A DNA stretch of 64,000 nucleotides from Gallibacterium trehalosifermentans (GCF_042433055.1 NZ_JBHLWB010000007.1:1-64000); one strand, 5' to 3'; counted from the stretch's first letter, positions 36,544 through 46,136 are shown. Program-made: numbers and translations. Notes: generated from the sequence alone by a model not told the origin.

Positions 36544-37539
36544 ATGAAATTTTGGTATCAACAATCATGGTTACAGTGGCTGTTATTGCCATTGGCTTGG
36601 TTATTCCAATTCATCACTTTTTTACGCAGAAAAGCTTATCAAACAGGGTTATTTGCTAGCTGGAAAGCACCTTGCCCTGTGGTTGTGGTCGGTAATTTGT
36701 CTGTGGGCGGTAATGGGAAGACACCGCTAGTTGTTTGTTTAGTAGAGCAGTTACAAGCAAGGGGTATTCGTGTTGGGGTAATTTCTCGCGGTTATGGTGG
36801 TGAAAGCAATGACTACCCGTTTTTGGTTTGTGCAAGTGCTGATCCTCGAAAAACAGGTGATGAGCCAGTCCTGATTGCAAAACGAACAGCTGTACCTGTT
36901 GCCATTTCGCCGAATCGTCGGGAAAGTATCGAACTGCTTTATAAAGCTTATCACCCACAAATTATTATTAGTGATGATGGGCTACAGCATTATAAATTAC
37001 AGCGAGATGTTGAATTAGTGGTAGTTGATGGTGAACGTCGTTTTGGTAATGGGCATTTATTGCCAGCAGGACCATTGCGTGAATTACCACAACAACGTTT
37101 AGCAACGGTAGATGCGGTAATTTGTAATGGTGGGACGGCACAAGCCGATGAAATTGCGATGCAGCTCACAGCTAAGATGGCAGTGAATTTATCTACTGGA
37201 GAACAACGAGCATTAACAGAATTTTCTCAAGTGAATGCAGTGGCGGGGATCGGGTATCCGCCACGTTTTTTTGCCACTTTGCAACAACAAGGTTTAACTA
37301 TACTTGAACAACAAGCTTTTGCGGATCACTACGCCTTTCAAGCGGCTGATTTAGCGAAAATTGATCATAAAGATATTCCACTATTTATGACGGAAAAAGA
37401 TGCGGTGAAGTGTGCTGCTTTTGCTCAAGAAAATTGGTGGTATGTGCCTGTTACAGCAGAAATTGCTCACAATGAATTAACCTCTTTAATTGACAAAATC
37501 ATAGCTAAAGTAGGTATAGCAACTTACAAGGAGTCTTGA
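36544..37539 (+). CDS. lpxK: Tetraacyldisaccharide 4'-kinase
   Basis: Phosphorylates the 4' position of the lipid A precursor to give lipid IVA at the inner membrane. 331 residues with an N-terminal membrane anchor (about 10-28), then the P-loop VGNLSVGGNGKTP and the conserved RGYGG and ISDDGLQHYKLQRD motifs. Overlaps the ycaR start by one base. Part of msbA-lpxK-ycaR-kdsB. Confidence 0.97.
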   Translation: MKFWYQQSWLQWLLLPLAWLFQFITFLRRKAYQTGLFASWKAPCPVVVVGNLSVGGNGKTPLVVCLVEQLQARGIRVGVISRGYGGESNDYPFLVCASADPRKTGDEPVLIAKRTAVPVAISPNRRESIELLYKAYHPQIIISDDGLQHYKLQRDVELVVVDGERRFGNGHLLPAGPLRELPQQRLATVDAVICNGGTAQADEIAMQLTAKMAVNLSTGEQRALTEFSQVNAVAGIGYPPRFFATLQQQGLTILEQQAFADHYAFQAADLAKIDHKDIPLFMTEKDAVKCAAFAQENWWYVPVTAEIAHNELTSLIDKIIAKVGIATYKES

Positions 37540-37745
37540 TGAAATCTTCTGTTATTACAATGTTGGCTTGTCCACGTTGCCATCAAGCATTATGTTTTGA
37601 TGCAGAACAACAACGCTTTATTTGTGAAAATGAACAAGTGGCATACCCGATAAAGAATGGTATTCCCGCCTTATTACCAGAAAATGCCATTTCTCTAACG
37701 ATTACAGATGAACATTCCAATCACAATCCCACAGAAGGAGCGTAA
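37539..37745 (+). CDS. ycaR: Trm112-family protein YcaR
   Basis: Small 68-residue zinc-ribbon-like protein. N-terminal LACPRCH gives the CxxC pair and CENEQVAYPIKNGIPALLP is the family hallmark. The fourth usual Cys is absent, as in many short bacterial members. Bacterial function is unsettled; in eukaryotes Trm112 activates methyltransferases. Starts with ATG in TGATG overlapping lpxK, with AAGGAG five bases upstream. One base separates its stop from kdsB. Confidence 0.92.
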   Translation: MKSSVITMLACPRCHQALCFDAEQQRFICENEQVAYPIKNGIPALLPENAISLTITDEHSNHNPTEGA

Positions 37746-37746
37746 A

Positions 37747-38523
37747 ATGAGTTTTACTGTCATTATTCCTGCTCGCTATGCGTCTAGTCGTTTACCTGCC
37801 AAACCATTAGCCGATATTGCGGGTAAACCGATGATTCAACATGTATGGGAAAAAGCACAATTATCAGGAGCGACACGCGTTATTGTTGCCACGGATCACC
37901 CGCAAATCGTTGAGGTGGTTCGAAGTTTTGGTGGTGAAGTTTGTTTAACCTCAGAGGCACACTCCTCTGGTACAGAGCGTCTTGCTGAAGTCGTGAGTCA
38001 AATGAAGTTGCCTGATGATGAAATTATTGTGAATATTCAAGGTGATGAGCCTTTAATCCCCCCTGTGATTGTGCAGCAAGTTGCGGAGAACTTACAAAAA
38101 TATCAGGTTAATATGGCAACCTTGTCGGTAAGTATTGATGAGCCACAAGAGCTATTTAATCCTAATGTGGTGAAAGTGTTAACGGATAAAAATGGCTATG
38201 TCTTGTACTTTTCCAGAGCAGTGATTCCTTGGCAACGCGATCAATTCACTACGGTTTACCAACAGCCATCACAAATTCCCACTTTATCCATTGAAGAGCA
38301 AGATTATCAGCGTCATATTGGTATTTATGCTTATAAAGCAGGGTTTATTCGTCAATATGTGGCGTGGCAACCAACGAAGTTAGAAAAATGTGAATCGTTA
38401 GAACAGCTGCGTGTGCTATGGCATGGTGAGCGTATTCATTGTGAACAAGCAAAAGAAGTGCCTGCGGTTGGCGTGGATACAATGGAAGATTTAATTAAAG
38501 TTCGTGAGTTACTAGCACGTTAA
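37747..38523 (+). CDS. kdsB: 3-deoxy-manno-octulosonate cytidylyltransferase (CMP-Kdo synthetase)
   Basis: Activates Kdo as CMP-Kdo for transfer to lipid A by WaaA. The N-terminal nucleotide-binding loop FTVIIPARYASSRLPAKPL is diagnostic, with VNIQGDEPLI and the C-terminal GVDTMEDL. The start at 37747 (258 residues) has AAGGAG upstream; a longer frame from 37708 lies inside ycaR. It supplies the donor substrate for the waaA gene at the far right of the window. Confidence 0.97.
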   Translation: MSFTVIIPARYASSRLPAKPLADIAGKPMIQHVWEKAQLSGATRVIVATDHPQIVEVVRSFGGEVCLTSEAHSSGTERLAEVVSQMKLPDDEIIVNIQGDEPLIPPVIVQQVAENLQKYQVNMATLSVSIDEPQELFNPNVVKVLTDKNGYVLYFSRAVIPWQRDQFTTVYQQPSQIPTLSIEEQDYQRHIGIYAYKAGFIRQYVAWQPTKLEKCESLEQLRVLWHGERIHCEQAKEVPAVGVDTMEDLIKVRELLAR

Positions 38524-38527
38524 TCCT

Positions 38528-40351
38528 ATGTTTGATGCAAAAGTTTTTCTGCGAGATGCACCAGAGCAACCTGGTGTTTATCGAATGTATGACCGTAACA
38601 ATACGGTCATTTATGTCGGTAAAGCAAAAAATCTGAAAAAACGCCTTTCTAGTTATTTTCGTAAACAAGTTAGTAGTAAAAAAACAGAAGCATTGGTTGC
38701 CGCAATCGATCATATTGATACAACAATTACCCATTCAGAAACCGAAGCGTTATTACTAGAGCATAATTTTATTAAGCAGTACCAGCCTCGTTATAACGTG
38801 TTGTTGCGTGATGATAAATCTTATCCATTTATTTTATTAACTAATGAACGTCATTCACGGATTACCCCCTATCGTGGAGCGAAAAAAATTGCGGGGGAAT
38901 ATTTTGGTCCTTATCCACACTCTTCTGCCGTGCGGGAAACCTTATCATTGATGCAAAAATTATTTCCTATTCGTCAATGTGAAAATAGTGTGTATAACAA
39001 TCGGTCTCGTCCGTGTCTGCAATATCAGATTAAACGCTGTTTAGCACCTTGTGTTGCTGGGTATGTGAGTGATGAAGAGTACCAGCAACAAGTAGAGTTA
39101 GCTCGCCTGTTTTTACAAGGTAAAGATCAACAGGTTGTTACACATCTGATTAAAAAAATGGAGCAAGCTAGCCAACAGTTAGCGTTTGAAACTGCGGCAC
39201 GTTTTCGTGATCAAATTCAAGCGGTACGCTCGGTAATGGAAAAACAATTTGTTAGCAATGATCGTCTAGATGATATTGATATTATTGCGATTGCATACAA
39301 ATCAGGATTAGCTTGTGTACAAGTATTATTTATCCGTCATGGTAAAATTTTAGGAAATCGCAGCTATTTTCCCAAAATTCCAGCTAATACCAGTTTGACG
39401 GAAGTGATTGAAACTTTTCTTGGACAATTTTATTTACAGGCACATCAAGGCCGTAGTATTCCAGATAGTATTGTCTTGGATCATACCTTAGCAGAAAAAG
39501 TGATGTTGGAAACGTTATTAAGTGAACAGGCGGGGCGGCAAATTCAGATCCAAGATAAAGTGAAAGGAGAAAAAAATCGTTATCTACAATTAGCGCAAAC
39601 CAATGCTAAAGTCGCATTGACTACCCAATTACAACAACAAGGGAGAATTGAAGAACGCTATCAGGCGTTACAAGTTTTATTAGGAATAGAGAATATTCAA
39701 CGTATGGAATGCTTCGATATTAGTCATACGATGGGGGAAAACACTGTAGCTTCTTGTGTGGTATTTGGGGCGGAAGGTCCATTAAAAGCAGAATATCGTC
39801 GTTTTAATATTGAAGGCACGCATGGCGATGATTATGCTGCGATGGAACAAGCTTTGCAGAAGCGCTACGACAAAGATCTCACTGCCGACAAAATCCCAGA
39901 TATTATTTTTATTGATGGCGGCAAAGGACAGTTGAATCGCGCATTAGCTGTCTTTGACAATCTAAAGGTAGATTGGGATAAGCGTAAACCTAAATTAATT
40001 GGTGTAGCGAAAGGCGTTGATCGTAAAGCAGGGTTGGAAACCTTATTAATTGGGCATACAGATCGAGAGATTCATTTAGCGCCAGATGATCTAGCCTTAC
40101 ATTTAATTCAACATATTCGCGATGAATCACATAATCATGCGATTTCTGGACATCGTAAAAAACGGCAAAAGGCTTTTATGCAAAGTGGTTTAGAAAGTAT
40201 TCCTGGTGTAGGAGCCAAACGTCGTCAAGCATTATTAAAATATTTAGGTGGTTTACAAGGGGTGAAAGCGGCTTCGGTGGAAGAAATAGCTTCAGTGAAA
40301 GGAATTTCTCGTGCATTGGCAGAAAAAATCTTTGAAATTCTAAAACATTGA
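38528..40351 (+). CDS. uvrC: Excinuclease ABC subunit C
   Basis: Nuclease subunit of nucleotide excision repair; makes both incisions around a lesion with UvrB. 607 residues: N-terminal GIY-YIG nuclease (GVYRMYDRNNTVIYVGKAKN), central UVR motif binding UvrB (about 203-238), the RNase H-like C-terminal nuclease with CFDISHTMGE and FIDGGKGQ, and tandem helix-hairpin-helix (SIPGVGAKRRQALL). All parts intact. Four bases after kdsB, so likely in the same transcript. Confidence 0.97.
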   Translation: MFDAKVFLRDAPEQPGVYRMYDRNNTVIYVGKAKNLKKRLSSYFRKQVSSKKTEALVAAIDHIDTTITHSETEALLLEHNFIKQYQPRYNVLLRDDKSYPFILLTNERHSRITPYRGAKKIAGEYFGPYPHSSAVRETLSLMQKLFPIRQCENSVYNNRSRPCLQYQIKRCLAPCVAGYVSDEEYQQQVELARLFLQGKDQQVVTHLIKKMEQASQQLAFETAARFRDQIQAVRSVMEKQFVSNDRLDDIDIIAIAYKSGLACVQVLFIRHGKILGNRSYFPKIPANTSLTEVIETFLGQFYLQAHQGRSIPDSIVLDHTLAEKVMLETLLSEQAGRQIQIQDKVKGEKNRYLQLAQTNAKVALTTQLQQQGRIEERYQALQVLLGIENIQRMECFDISHTMGENTVASCVVFGAEGPLKAEYRRFNIEGTHGDDYAAMEQALQKRYDKDLTADKIPDIIFIDGGKGQLNRALAVFDNLKVDWDKRKPKLIGVAKGVDRKAGLETLLIGHTDREIHLAPDDLALHLIQHIRDESHNHAISGHRKKRQKAFMQSGLESIPGVGAKRRQALLKYLGGLQGVKAASVEEIASVKGISRALAEKIFEILKH

Positions 40352-40424
40352 TTTTGTTTATAGGAAAAGTGCGTCTTATGCTTTACAATAGCGTCGCATA
40401 GTGTTAAATGATCTGGTGATCAAG

Positions 40425-40979
40425 ATGAAGTTAAATATTCCAACCTTTTTGACCTTTTTCCGTGTGGTACTCATTCCATTCTTTATTCTCTTGTTTTATC
40501 TTCCATTTAGCTGGGCACCGTTATGGACTGCTATTATTTTTACAGTGGCGGCAGTAACAGATTGGCTAGACGGTTTTTTGGCGAGAAGATGGAAACAAAC
40601 AACAAGGTTTGGGGCATTTCTTGATCCCGTTGCTGATAAAGTAATGGTCGCAGCGGCGTTAGTTTTAGTGGTGCAACATTATCACGTTTTCTGGATCACC
40701 ATTCCTGCAATCGTTATGATTTCTCGAGAAATTATTATTTCAGCCTTGCGTGAATGGATGGCGGAGTTAGGCGATCGTAATAAAATTGCTGTTTCTTGGT
40801 TAGGCAAAGTAAAAACAACTTCACAAATGATCGCGTTAATTGGTTTATTATGGCGTTATAATCCAACAATGGAGATTATTGCGATTATAGCGCTTTATAT
40901 TGCTGTTATTTTGACAGTGTGGTCGATGTGGCAATATTTAACTCTAGCGAAAGAGAGTTTATTAAGTGAAGATGAATAG
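40425..40979 (+). CDS. pgsA: CDP-diacylglycerol-glycerol-3-phosphate 3-phosphatidyltransferase
   Basis: Makes phosphatidylglycerol phosphate, the committed step to PG and cardiolipin, in the inner membrane. The CDP-alcohol phosphotransferase motif D-G-x2-A-R-x8-G-x3-D-x3-D appears as DWLDGFLARRWKQTTRFGAFLDPVADK. Starting at ATG 40425 gives 184 residues (E. coli 182); the GTG-based extension to 40401 is not conserved in my recollection. The upstream uvrC-pgsA order is common. A strong terminator follows. Confidence 0.95.
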   Translation: MKLNIPTFLTFFRVVLIPFFILLFYLPFSWAPLWTAIIFTVAAVTDWLDGFLARRWKQTTRFGAFLDPVADKVMVAAALVLVVQHYHVFWITIPAIVMISREIIISALREWMAELGDRNKIAVSWLGKVKTTSQMIALIGLLWRYNPTMEIIAIIALYIAVILTVWSMWQYLTLAKESLLSEDE

Positions 40980-40998
40980 TTAAATTAATATTGATGAA

Positions 40999-41027
40999 AT
41001 CGCCCTCAAATGGAGGGCGATTTTTTT
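40999..41027 (+). terminator. Rho-independent terminator after pgsA
   Basis: ATCGCCCTC / GAGGGCGAT perfect 9-bp stem, 5-base loop, then seven T residues. Confidence 0.93.
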
Positions 41028-41102
41028 ACATAGATTTGCGATTGTAGAAGTAGGGGTTTTTGCATACAATAGCAAGCCGTTTTTAGCGACAGGATAAGAA
41101 TT

Positions 41103-41690
41103 GTGGCAAAAATTAAATTAATTGTAGGTTTGGGGAATCCAGGCAACAAATATAGCGATACTCGCCATAATGCTGGCGAATGGCTAATAGAGCGACTCGC
41201 GCGTCGTTTTAATGTAAATTTAAAGGAAGAAAATAAATTCTTCGGCAAAACGGCAATGGTTACTATTGCAGGGCAAGATGTACGTTTATTAGTCCCAACG
41301 ACATTTATGAATTTAAGTGGAAAATCAGTAGGGGCATTAGCAACTTTTTATCGTATTTTGCCAGAAGAGATTTTGGTTATTCATGATGAATTGGATTTAC
41401 CACCAGGCAGTGCCAAATTAAAACTTGGCGGTGGACATGGTGGACACAACGGTTTAAAAGATATTATTGCGCAGTTAGCAAATAGTAAAAATTTTTACCG
41501 TTTACGTCTAGGAATTGGTCATCCTGGTGATAAAAATTTAGTGGCTGGTTATGTATTAAGTAAAGCTTCGCCACAAGATCAGCAGTTAATTGATCAAGCG
41601 TTAGATGAAGCAGAACGTTGTGTTGAAATTTTGATTAAAGAAGGAATCGATAAAGCGATGAATCGCTTAAATGGATTCCATGTAGCATAA
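41103..41690 (+). CDS. pth: Peptidyl-tRNA hydrolase
   Basis: Recycles peptidyl-tRNAs that drop off ribosomes. 195 residues. Active-site patterns GLGNPGNKYSDTRHNAG (catalytic His about residue 20) and VIHDELDLPPG (Asp about 93), with GGGHGGHNGLKD between. It uses a GTG start at 41103, consistent with the conserved beginning AKIKLIVGLGNPG. Followed by ychF after 12 bases, the standard pth-ychF pair. Confidence 0.97.
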   Translation: MAKIKLIVGLGNPGNKYSDTRHNAGEWLIERLARRFNVNLKEENKFFGKTAMVTIAGQDVRLLVPTTFMNLSGKSVGALATFYRILPEEILVIHDELDLPPGSAKLKLGGGHGGHNGLKDIIAQLANSKNFYRLRLGIGHPGDKNLVAGYVLSKASPQDQQLIDQALDEAERCVEILIKEGIDKAMNRLNGFHVA

Positions 41691-41702
41691 AAAGGACAAA
41701 TT

Positions 41703-42794
41703 ATGGGGTTTAAATGTGGTATTGTCGGTTTACCAAATGTTGGTAAATCAACGTTATTCAATGCGTTAACTAAAGCTGGAATTGAAGCAGCAAATTATCC
41801 GTTTTGTACCATCGAGCCAAATACAGGGGTTGTACCGATGCCAGATAGTCGTTTAGATGAATTGGCAAAAATCGTGAATCCACAACGAGTGCTACCAACC
41901 ACGATGGAATTTGTGGATATTGCTGGTTTGGTTAAAGGTGCATCAAATGGCGAAGGACTCGGGAATAAATTCTTAGCTAATATTCGGGAAACAGATGCGA
42001 TAGGACATGTGGTTCGCTGTTTTGAAAATGATGATATTGTGCATGTTGCAGGGAAAATTGATCCTGCTGACGATATTGAAGTAATTAATACAGAATTAGC
42101 ATTAGCCGATTTAGAAAGTTGCGAAAAAGCAATTCAACGTTTGCAAAAACGTGCTAAAGGTGGCGACAAAGAGGCAAAATTTGAATTATCTATTATGGAA
42201 AAATGTTTGCCCGTTCTCGAAAATGCAGGCATGATTCGTTCGATTGGTTTAGATAAAGAAGAATTACAGGCAATTAAAAGCTATAACTTCTTAACGTTAA
42301 AACCAACAATGTATATTGCCAATGTGAATGAAGATGGATTTGAAAATAATCCGTATCTTGATAGAGTGCGTGAAATCGCAGAGAAAGAGGGGGCTGTAGT
42401 AGTTCCTGTATGTGCGGCGATTGAAGCAGAGATTGCAGAACTAGAAGACGAAGAAAAAATAGAGTTTTTGCAAGAGCTTGGGCTAGAAGAACCTGGTTTA
42501 AATCGTGTGATTCGTGCGGGTTATAAGTTATTAAATTTACAAACTTATTTCACTGCAGGGGTAAAAGAAGTGCGTGCTTGGACAGTTCCAGTTGGGGCGA
42601 CAGCGCCAAAAGCTGCTTCAGTGATTCATACCGATTTTGAAAAAGGGTTTATCCGCGCAGAAGTGATTAGTTTTGCGGACTTTGTGGAGTTTGGTGGTGA
42701 AAATGGCGCAAAAGAAGCAGGTAAATGGCGTTTAGAGGGGAAAGAGTATATTGTGCAAGATGGTGATGTAATGCACTTTAGATTTAATGTCTAA
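41703..42794 (+). CDS. ychF: Redox-regulated ATPase YchF (Obg/OLA1-like)
   Basis: Translation-associated P-loop protein that prefers ATP over GTP. 363 residues, family length. Walker A GLPNVGKST at 8-16, G3 region DIAGLVKGAS, a coiled-coil insert with EKAIQRLQKRAKG, and a C-terminal TGS-like domain. The altered G4 (NVNE instead of NKxD) explains ATP preference. AAAGGA precedes the start. Convergent with icd across a shared terminator. Confidence 0.97.
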   Translation: MGFKCGIVGLPNVGKSTLFNALTKAGIEAANYPFCTIEPNTGVVPMPDSRLDELAKIVNPQRVLPTTMEFVDIAGLVKGASNGEGLGNKFLANIRETDAIGHVVRCFENDDIVHVAGKIDPADDIEVINTELALADLESCEKAIQRLQKRAKGGDKEAKFELSIMEKCLPVLENAGMIRSIGLDKEELQAIKSYNFLTLKPTMYIANVNEDGFENNPYLDRVREIAEKEGAVVVPVCAAIEAEIAELEDEEKIEFLQELGLEEPGLNRVIRAGYKLLNLQTYFTAGVKEVRAWTVPVGATAPKAASVIHTDFEKGFIRAEVISFADFVEFGGENGAKEAGKWRLEGKEYIVQDGDVMHFRFNV

Positions 42795-42814
42795 CTTTGT
42801 AATAATAGTGATGA

Positions 42815-42842
42815 AAAAGGAGAGGTGAAATCCTCTCCTTTT
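42815..42842. terminator. Bidirectional terminator between ychF and icd
   Basis: AAAAGGAGAGG / CCTCTCCTTTT perfect 11-bp stem with a 6-base loop. A/T tracts on both sides allow use from either direction. Confidence 0.9.
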
Positions 42843-42850
42843 TTATAAAC

Positions 42851-44101
42851 TTACATATTCTGCATGATATCTTCGGCAAATTCACTGGTAGAACGTAACG
42901 TTGCGCCCTGCATCATATTCGCAAAATCTGCGGTAACTGTTTTATTAGCAATAGTTTTTGCAACCGCAGAAACCACTAAATCGGCTGCTTCAAACCAGCC
43001 TAAATGACGCAACATCATTTCACCGCTCAAAATTAATGAACCTGGATTAGCAATATTTTTACCAGCAATGTTTGGTGCAGTGCCATGTGTTGCTTCAAAG
43101 ATAGCGGCATCTGTACCAATATTTGCCCCAGGAGAAATACCGATACCACCTACTTGTGCAGCAAGTGCATCAGAAATGTAATCACCATTTAGGTTTAATG
43201 TCGCAATGACATCATAATCGGTCGGGTGTAGGAGAATTTCTTGCAGAAACGCATCTGCAATGCAATCTTTAATGATAATTTCTTTGCCTGTTTTTGGATT
43301 GGTAAGTTTTAGCCAAGGACCTTGATCAATGAATGTCGCCCCGAATTCAGTAGCAACTTGGTATCCCCACTCTTTAAATGCACCTTCAGTAAATTTCATA
43401 ATATTACCTTTATGCACTAAAGTTAATGAATCACGATTATTATCAATCACATATTGTAAGGCGGCTCTCACCAAGCGTTGTGTGCCTTGTTTAGAAACTG
43501 GTTTAACACCGATACCACACTCTTCTGTAAAACGGATCTTTTTTACGCCCATTTCTGTTTGTAAGAAATGAATTACTTTTTTTGCTTCATCAGAACCAGC
43601 CGTCCATTCAATGCCAGCATAAATATCCTCAGAGTTTTCACGGAAGATCACCATATTGATTAATTCAGGGTGTTTTACGGGACTTGGTGTACCATCATAA
43701 TAGCGAATCGGACGTAAACAGTTATAGAGATCTAATCCTTGACGCATAGCCACGTTTAAAGAGCGAATTCCACCGCCAACGGGTGTCATAAGTGGACCTT
43801 TAATTGCAACATGATATTGACGAATAGCCTCAATCGTTTCATCAGGCAACCAAGTATTTTCACCATAAACTTGATTTGCTTTGCCACCTGCGTAAATTTC
43901 TAACCATTGGATTTTGCGTTTTCCTGCATAAGCCTTAGCGACTGCGGCATCAATGACTTTCTGCATTGCTGGGGTAACATCAACTCCAATGCCATCTCCC
44001 TCAATAAAGGGAATAATTGGTTGATCAGGTACAATTAATTGACCATTTGCAGTAAGTTGGATAGGTTTACCTTGGGTTGGCTTTTTTATATGAGTTTGCA
44101 T
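42851..44101 (-). CDS. icd: Isocitrate dehydrogenase (NADP)
   Basis: Oxidative decarboxylation of isocitrate to 2-oxoglutarate in the TCA cycle. From ATG 44101 the protein has 416 residues, exactly the E. coli length; the TTG at 44116 would swallow the GGAAGGA ribosome site. Substrate-binding GGGIRSLNVAMRQ with the regulatory Ser, PIRYYDGTPSP and IFRENSEDIYAGIEW are present. The coenzyme site EATHGTAPNIAGK is typical of the NADP type. Some Pasteurellaceae, such as H. influenzae, lack this step, so its presence says something about the host. Single gene. Confidence 0.97.
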   Translation of the reverse strand: MQTHIKKPTQGKPIQLTANGQLIVPDQPIIPFIEGDGIGVDVTPAMQKVIDAAVAKAYAGKRKIQWLEIYAGGKANQVYGENTWLPDETIEAIRQYHVAIKGPLMTPVGGGIRSLNVAMRQGLDLYNCLRPIRYYDGTPSPVKHPELINMVIFRENSEDIYAGIEWTAGSDEAKKVIHFLQTEMGVKKIRFTEECGIGVKPVSKQGTQRLVRAALQYVIDNNRDSLTLVHKGNIMKFTEGAFKEWGYQVATEFGATFIDQGPWLKLTNPKTGKEIIIKDCIADAFLQEILLHPTDYDVIATLNLNGDYISDALAAQVGGIGISPGANIGTDAAIFEATHGTAPNIAGKNIANPGSLILSGEMMLRHLGWFEAADLVVSAVAKTIANKTVTADFANMMQGATLRSTSEFAEDIMQNM

Positions 44102-44278
44102 GAGTTGTCCTTCCAATAAGAAATTTAAGAAAACAAAGGAAAAATAATTTTTTGAAGGCTGCTTTTGCTAAGAAATTTAGTCAGGGATAGTCAGCAATCA
44201 AATAGGTTTTAGTATAGAATAAATGCCTAATTGGAACAGGTATCTACATCACATTTTTAACATTCTTTTAATAATTTA

Positions 44279-44956
44279 ATGAGAAATTTTACGCGTACAA
44301 ATTATCGAAATTCACGAAAAGCATCAGGAATAAAACGGCAACCTACTTTGTCAGAAACTAAGGTTGTTTTATTTAATAAACCGTATGATGTATTGAGTCA
44401 ATTCAGTGATGAAGCAGGACGACAAACCTTAAAAGATTTTATTTCGATAGCAGATATTTATCCTTGTGGTCGGCTTGATCGTGATAGTGAGGGGTTAATG
44501 ATCCTGACAAATCATGGTGAGATTCAGCATCGGTTAACAACACCTAAATTTAAATTAGCGAAAACATATTGGGTGCAAGTCGAAGGCATTCCGACAGAGG
44601 AAGCGCTTACTGAGTTGCGTAAAGGTGTGATACTAAATGATGGTAAAACCTTGCCCGCAAAGGTGAAATTAATCCCTGAACCGATAAATTTATGGGAACG
44701 TCATCCACCCATTCGAGAACGTAAGCATATTCCAACCAGTTGGTTAGAAATTACTATTCATGAGGGACGTAATCGACAAGTACGCAGGATGACTGCACAT
44801 ATTGGTTTTCCGACTTTGCGTTTAGTGCGTGTATCATTGGCAGGTTTTCGTTTATTTGATTTTCCAGAACTGGCATTAGGTAAAAGTTATTTATTAAATG
44901 AGAAGGAAAAACGACAATTATTACAACGTTTGAAATTAGCGGAGGAGATATGTTAA
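44279..44956 (+). CDS. rluE: 23S rRNA pseudouridine(2457) synthase
   Basis: Converts a specific 23S rRNA uridine to pseudouridine. RsuA-type synthase without an S4 domain: a basic N-terminus, then FNKPYDVLSQFSD, the catalytic GRLDRDSEGLMILTN, and HEGRNRQVRRMTAHIGFPTLRLVR. Absence of the S4 domain and the size (225 residues) favour RluE over RsuA/RluB/RluF. Its end overlaps nudJ by seven bases, a conserved pairing. Confidence 0.93.
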   Translation: MRNFTRTNYRNSRKASGIKRQPTLSETKVVLFNKPYDVLSQFSDEAGRQTLKDFISIADIYPCGRLDRDSEGLMILTNHGEIQHRLTTPKFKLAKTYWVQVEGIPTEEALTELRKGVILNDGKTLPAKVKLIPEPINLWERHPPIRERKHIPTSWLEITIHEGRNRQVRRMTAHIGFPTLRLVRVSLAGFRLFDFPELALGKSYLLNEKEKRQLLQRLKLAEEIC

Positions 44957-45411
44957 ATCCAAGAATTACTATGGCTTGTGTCGTACATTGCCAAGATAAA
45001 TTTTTATTTGTTGAGGAATTTGAATACGGCAAGATGACGCTTAATCAGCCAGCAGGTCATTTAGAAGAAAATGAAACCTTGTTGGAGGGGGCAAAAAGAG
45101 AATTATTTGAAGAAACAGGGATTGTTGCGGATATGCAGGCGTTATTGGGTGTTTATCAGTGGCACGCACCTCGTTCAGGAAAAGATTATTTTCGTTTTGT
45201 GTTTATTGTTGAATTAGATGAGTGTGTTGAGCCACAACCGCATGATAGTGATATTAGTGGTGCATTATGGCTTACAGTAGAGGAGTTTCAACACTATATT
45301 CAACAAGAGGGAAATGCTGCACGTAATCCGTTAGTCTGGCAATCTGTATCAGATTATTTAGCAGGAAAACGTTATCCGTTAGCGGTATTACAGAGTTTTA
45401 ATTTTGTTTAA
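44950..45411 (+). CDS. nudJ: Nudix hydrolase NudJ (phosphatase, HMP-PP/nucleotide)
   Basis: 153-residue Nudix enzyme of the NudJ type, reported to hydrolyse nucleoside di/triphosphates and thiamine-precursor pyrophosphate. Intact Nudix box: GHLEENETLLEGAKRELFEE followed by TGI. The family phrase LNQPAGHLE precedes it. Translationally coupled to rluE by a seven-base overlap; GGAG sits upstream of the ATG within rluE. Confidence 0.92.
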   Translation: MLNPRITMACVVHCQDKFLFVEEFEYGKMTLNQPAGHLEENETLLEGAKRELFEETGIVADMQALLGVYQWHAPRSGKDYFRFVFIVELDECVEPQPHDSDISGALWLTVEEFQHYIQQEGNAARNPLVWQSVSDYLAGKRYPLAVLQSFNFV

Positions 45412-45487
45412 GCTATCTAATAAATTCCCTCTCTTGTTAATTTAGTGTGAGTGAAGAGAGGGAATCGTTTTCAAGGAAATGATGTAT

Positions 45488-46093
45488 TTATTGCAACTCT
45501 TGTTTTGCCTGTTTGTAGATTAACCACGCCGCTTTTAGAGCGAGATAAGACATACAAGCCGCCACGATCAGATCAGGTAAATTGCTTTGAGTATAGAATA
45601 CAGCGATTGCGGCTAAAATAACCATTAAGTTACCAATCGCGTCATTCCGAGAGCAAAGCCAAACACTTCGCATATTGCTATCTCCCTCTCGGAAAGCATA
45701 AAGTAGAAATGCAATAAGCAGGTTGGCAACAAAGGCTAATATACCAATAATTCCCATTTCGTGATAGTTAGGTATTTCTCCCTGCCATAGTTGGTAGAGG
45801 GTAGAGAATACAATACAAATACCAAAAATTCCCATAGTATAGGCTTTTAATAATGATGCTTTTGCTCGTAAATTTAGCGTTTTGCCCAATACAAATAGAC
45901 TGATGAGATAATTAGCACTATCACCTAAAAAATCTAAACTATCGGAGAGGAGTGATACAGATCCTGCTTTAATACCTCCAATAATTTCTACAATAAACAT
46001 AAGTGCATTAATAGAGAATGCCCACCAAAGTATTTTTCGATATTTTTCCGATTGTATGGTTGTTGAGCAACAATGTTGATGTTCACACGCCAT
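45488..46093 (-). CDS. Short CDF-type cation efflux transporter
   Basis: Predicted inner-membrane metal/proton antiporter of 201 residues with six hydrophobic segments. It lacks the cytoplasmic C-terminal domain of full-length CDF proteins. The N-terminus CEHQHCC looks metal-binding. In the transport site, helix 2 has DxxxD (Asp54, Asp58) and helix 5 has Cys147-x3-Asp151 (LCSRNDAIGN) where zinc transporters have His-x3-Asp. The thiolate suggests a softer ion such as Cd, Pb or Zn. Expressed from a MerR-type promoter facing its regulator. Confidence 0.85.
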   Translation of the reverse strand: MACEHQHCCSTTIQSEKYRKILWWAFSINALMFIVEIIGGIKAGSVSLLSDSLDFLGDSANYLISLFVLGKTLNLRAKASLLKAYTMGIFGICIVFSTLYQLWQGEIPNYHEMGIIGILAFVANLLIAFLLYAFREGDSNMRSVWLCSRNDAIGNLMVILAAIAVFYTQSNLPDLIVAACMSYLALKAAWLIYKQAKQELQ

Positions 46094-46108
46094 AATAAAC
46101 TCCTTTAC

Positions 46109-46136
46109 TTGAAAAGAAATAGGACTAGACTATAAA
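46109..46136 (+). promoter_or_regulatory. Promoter of merR-family gene
   Basis: TTGAAA (46109-46114) and TATAAA (46131-46136) with a 16-base spacer on the plus strand. It overlaps the divergent CDF promoter, so the regulator bound at the dyad would repress its own gene. Predicted leader is about 24 bases. Confidence 0.6.
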
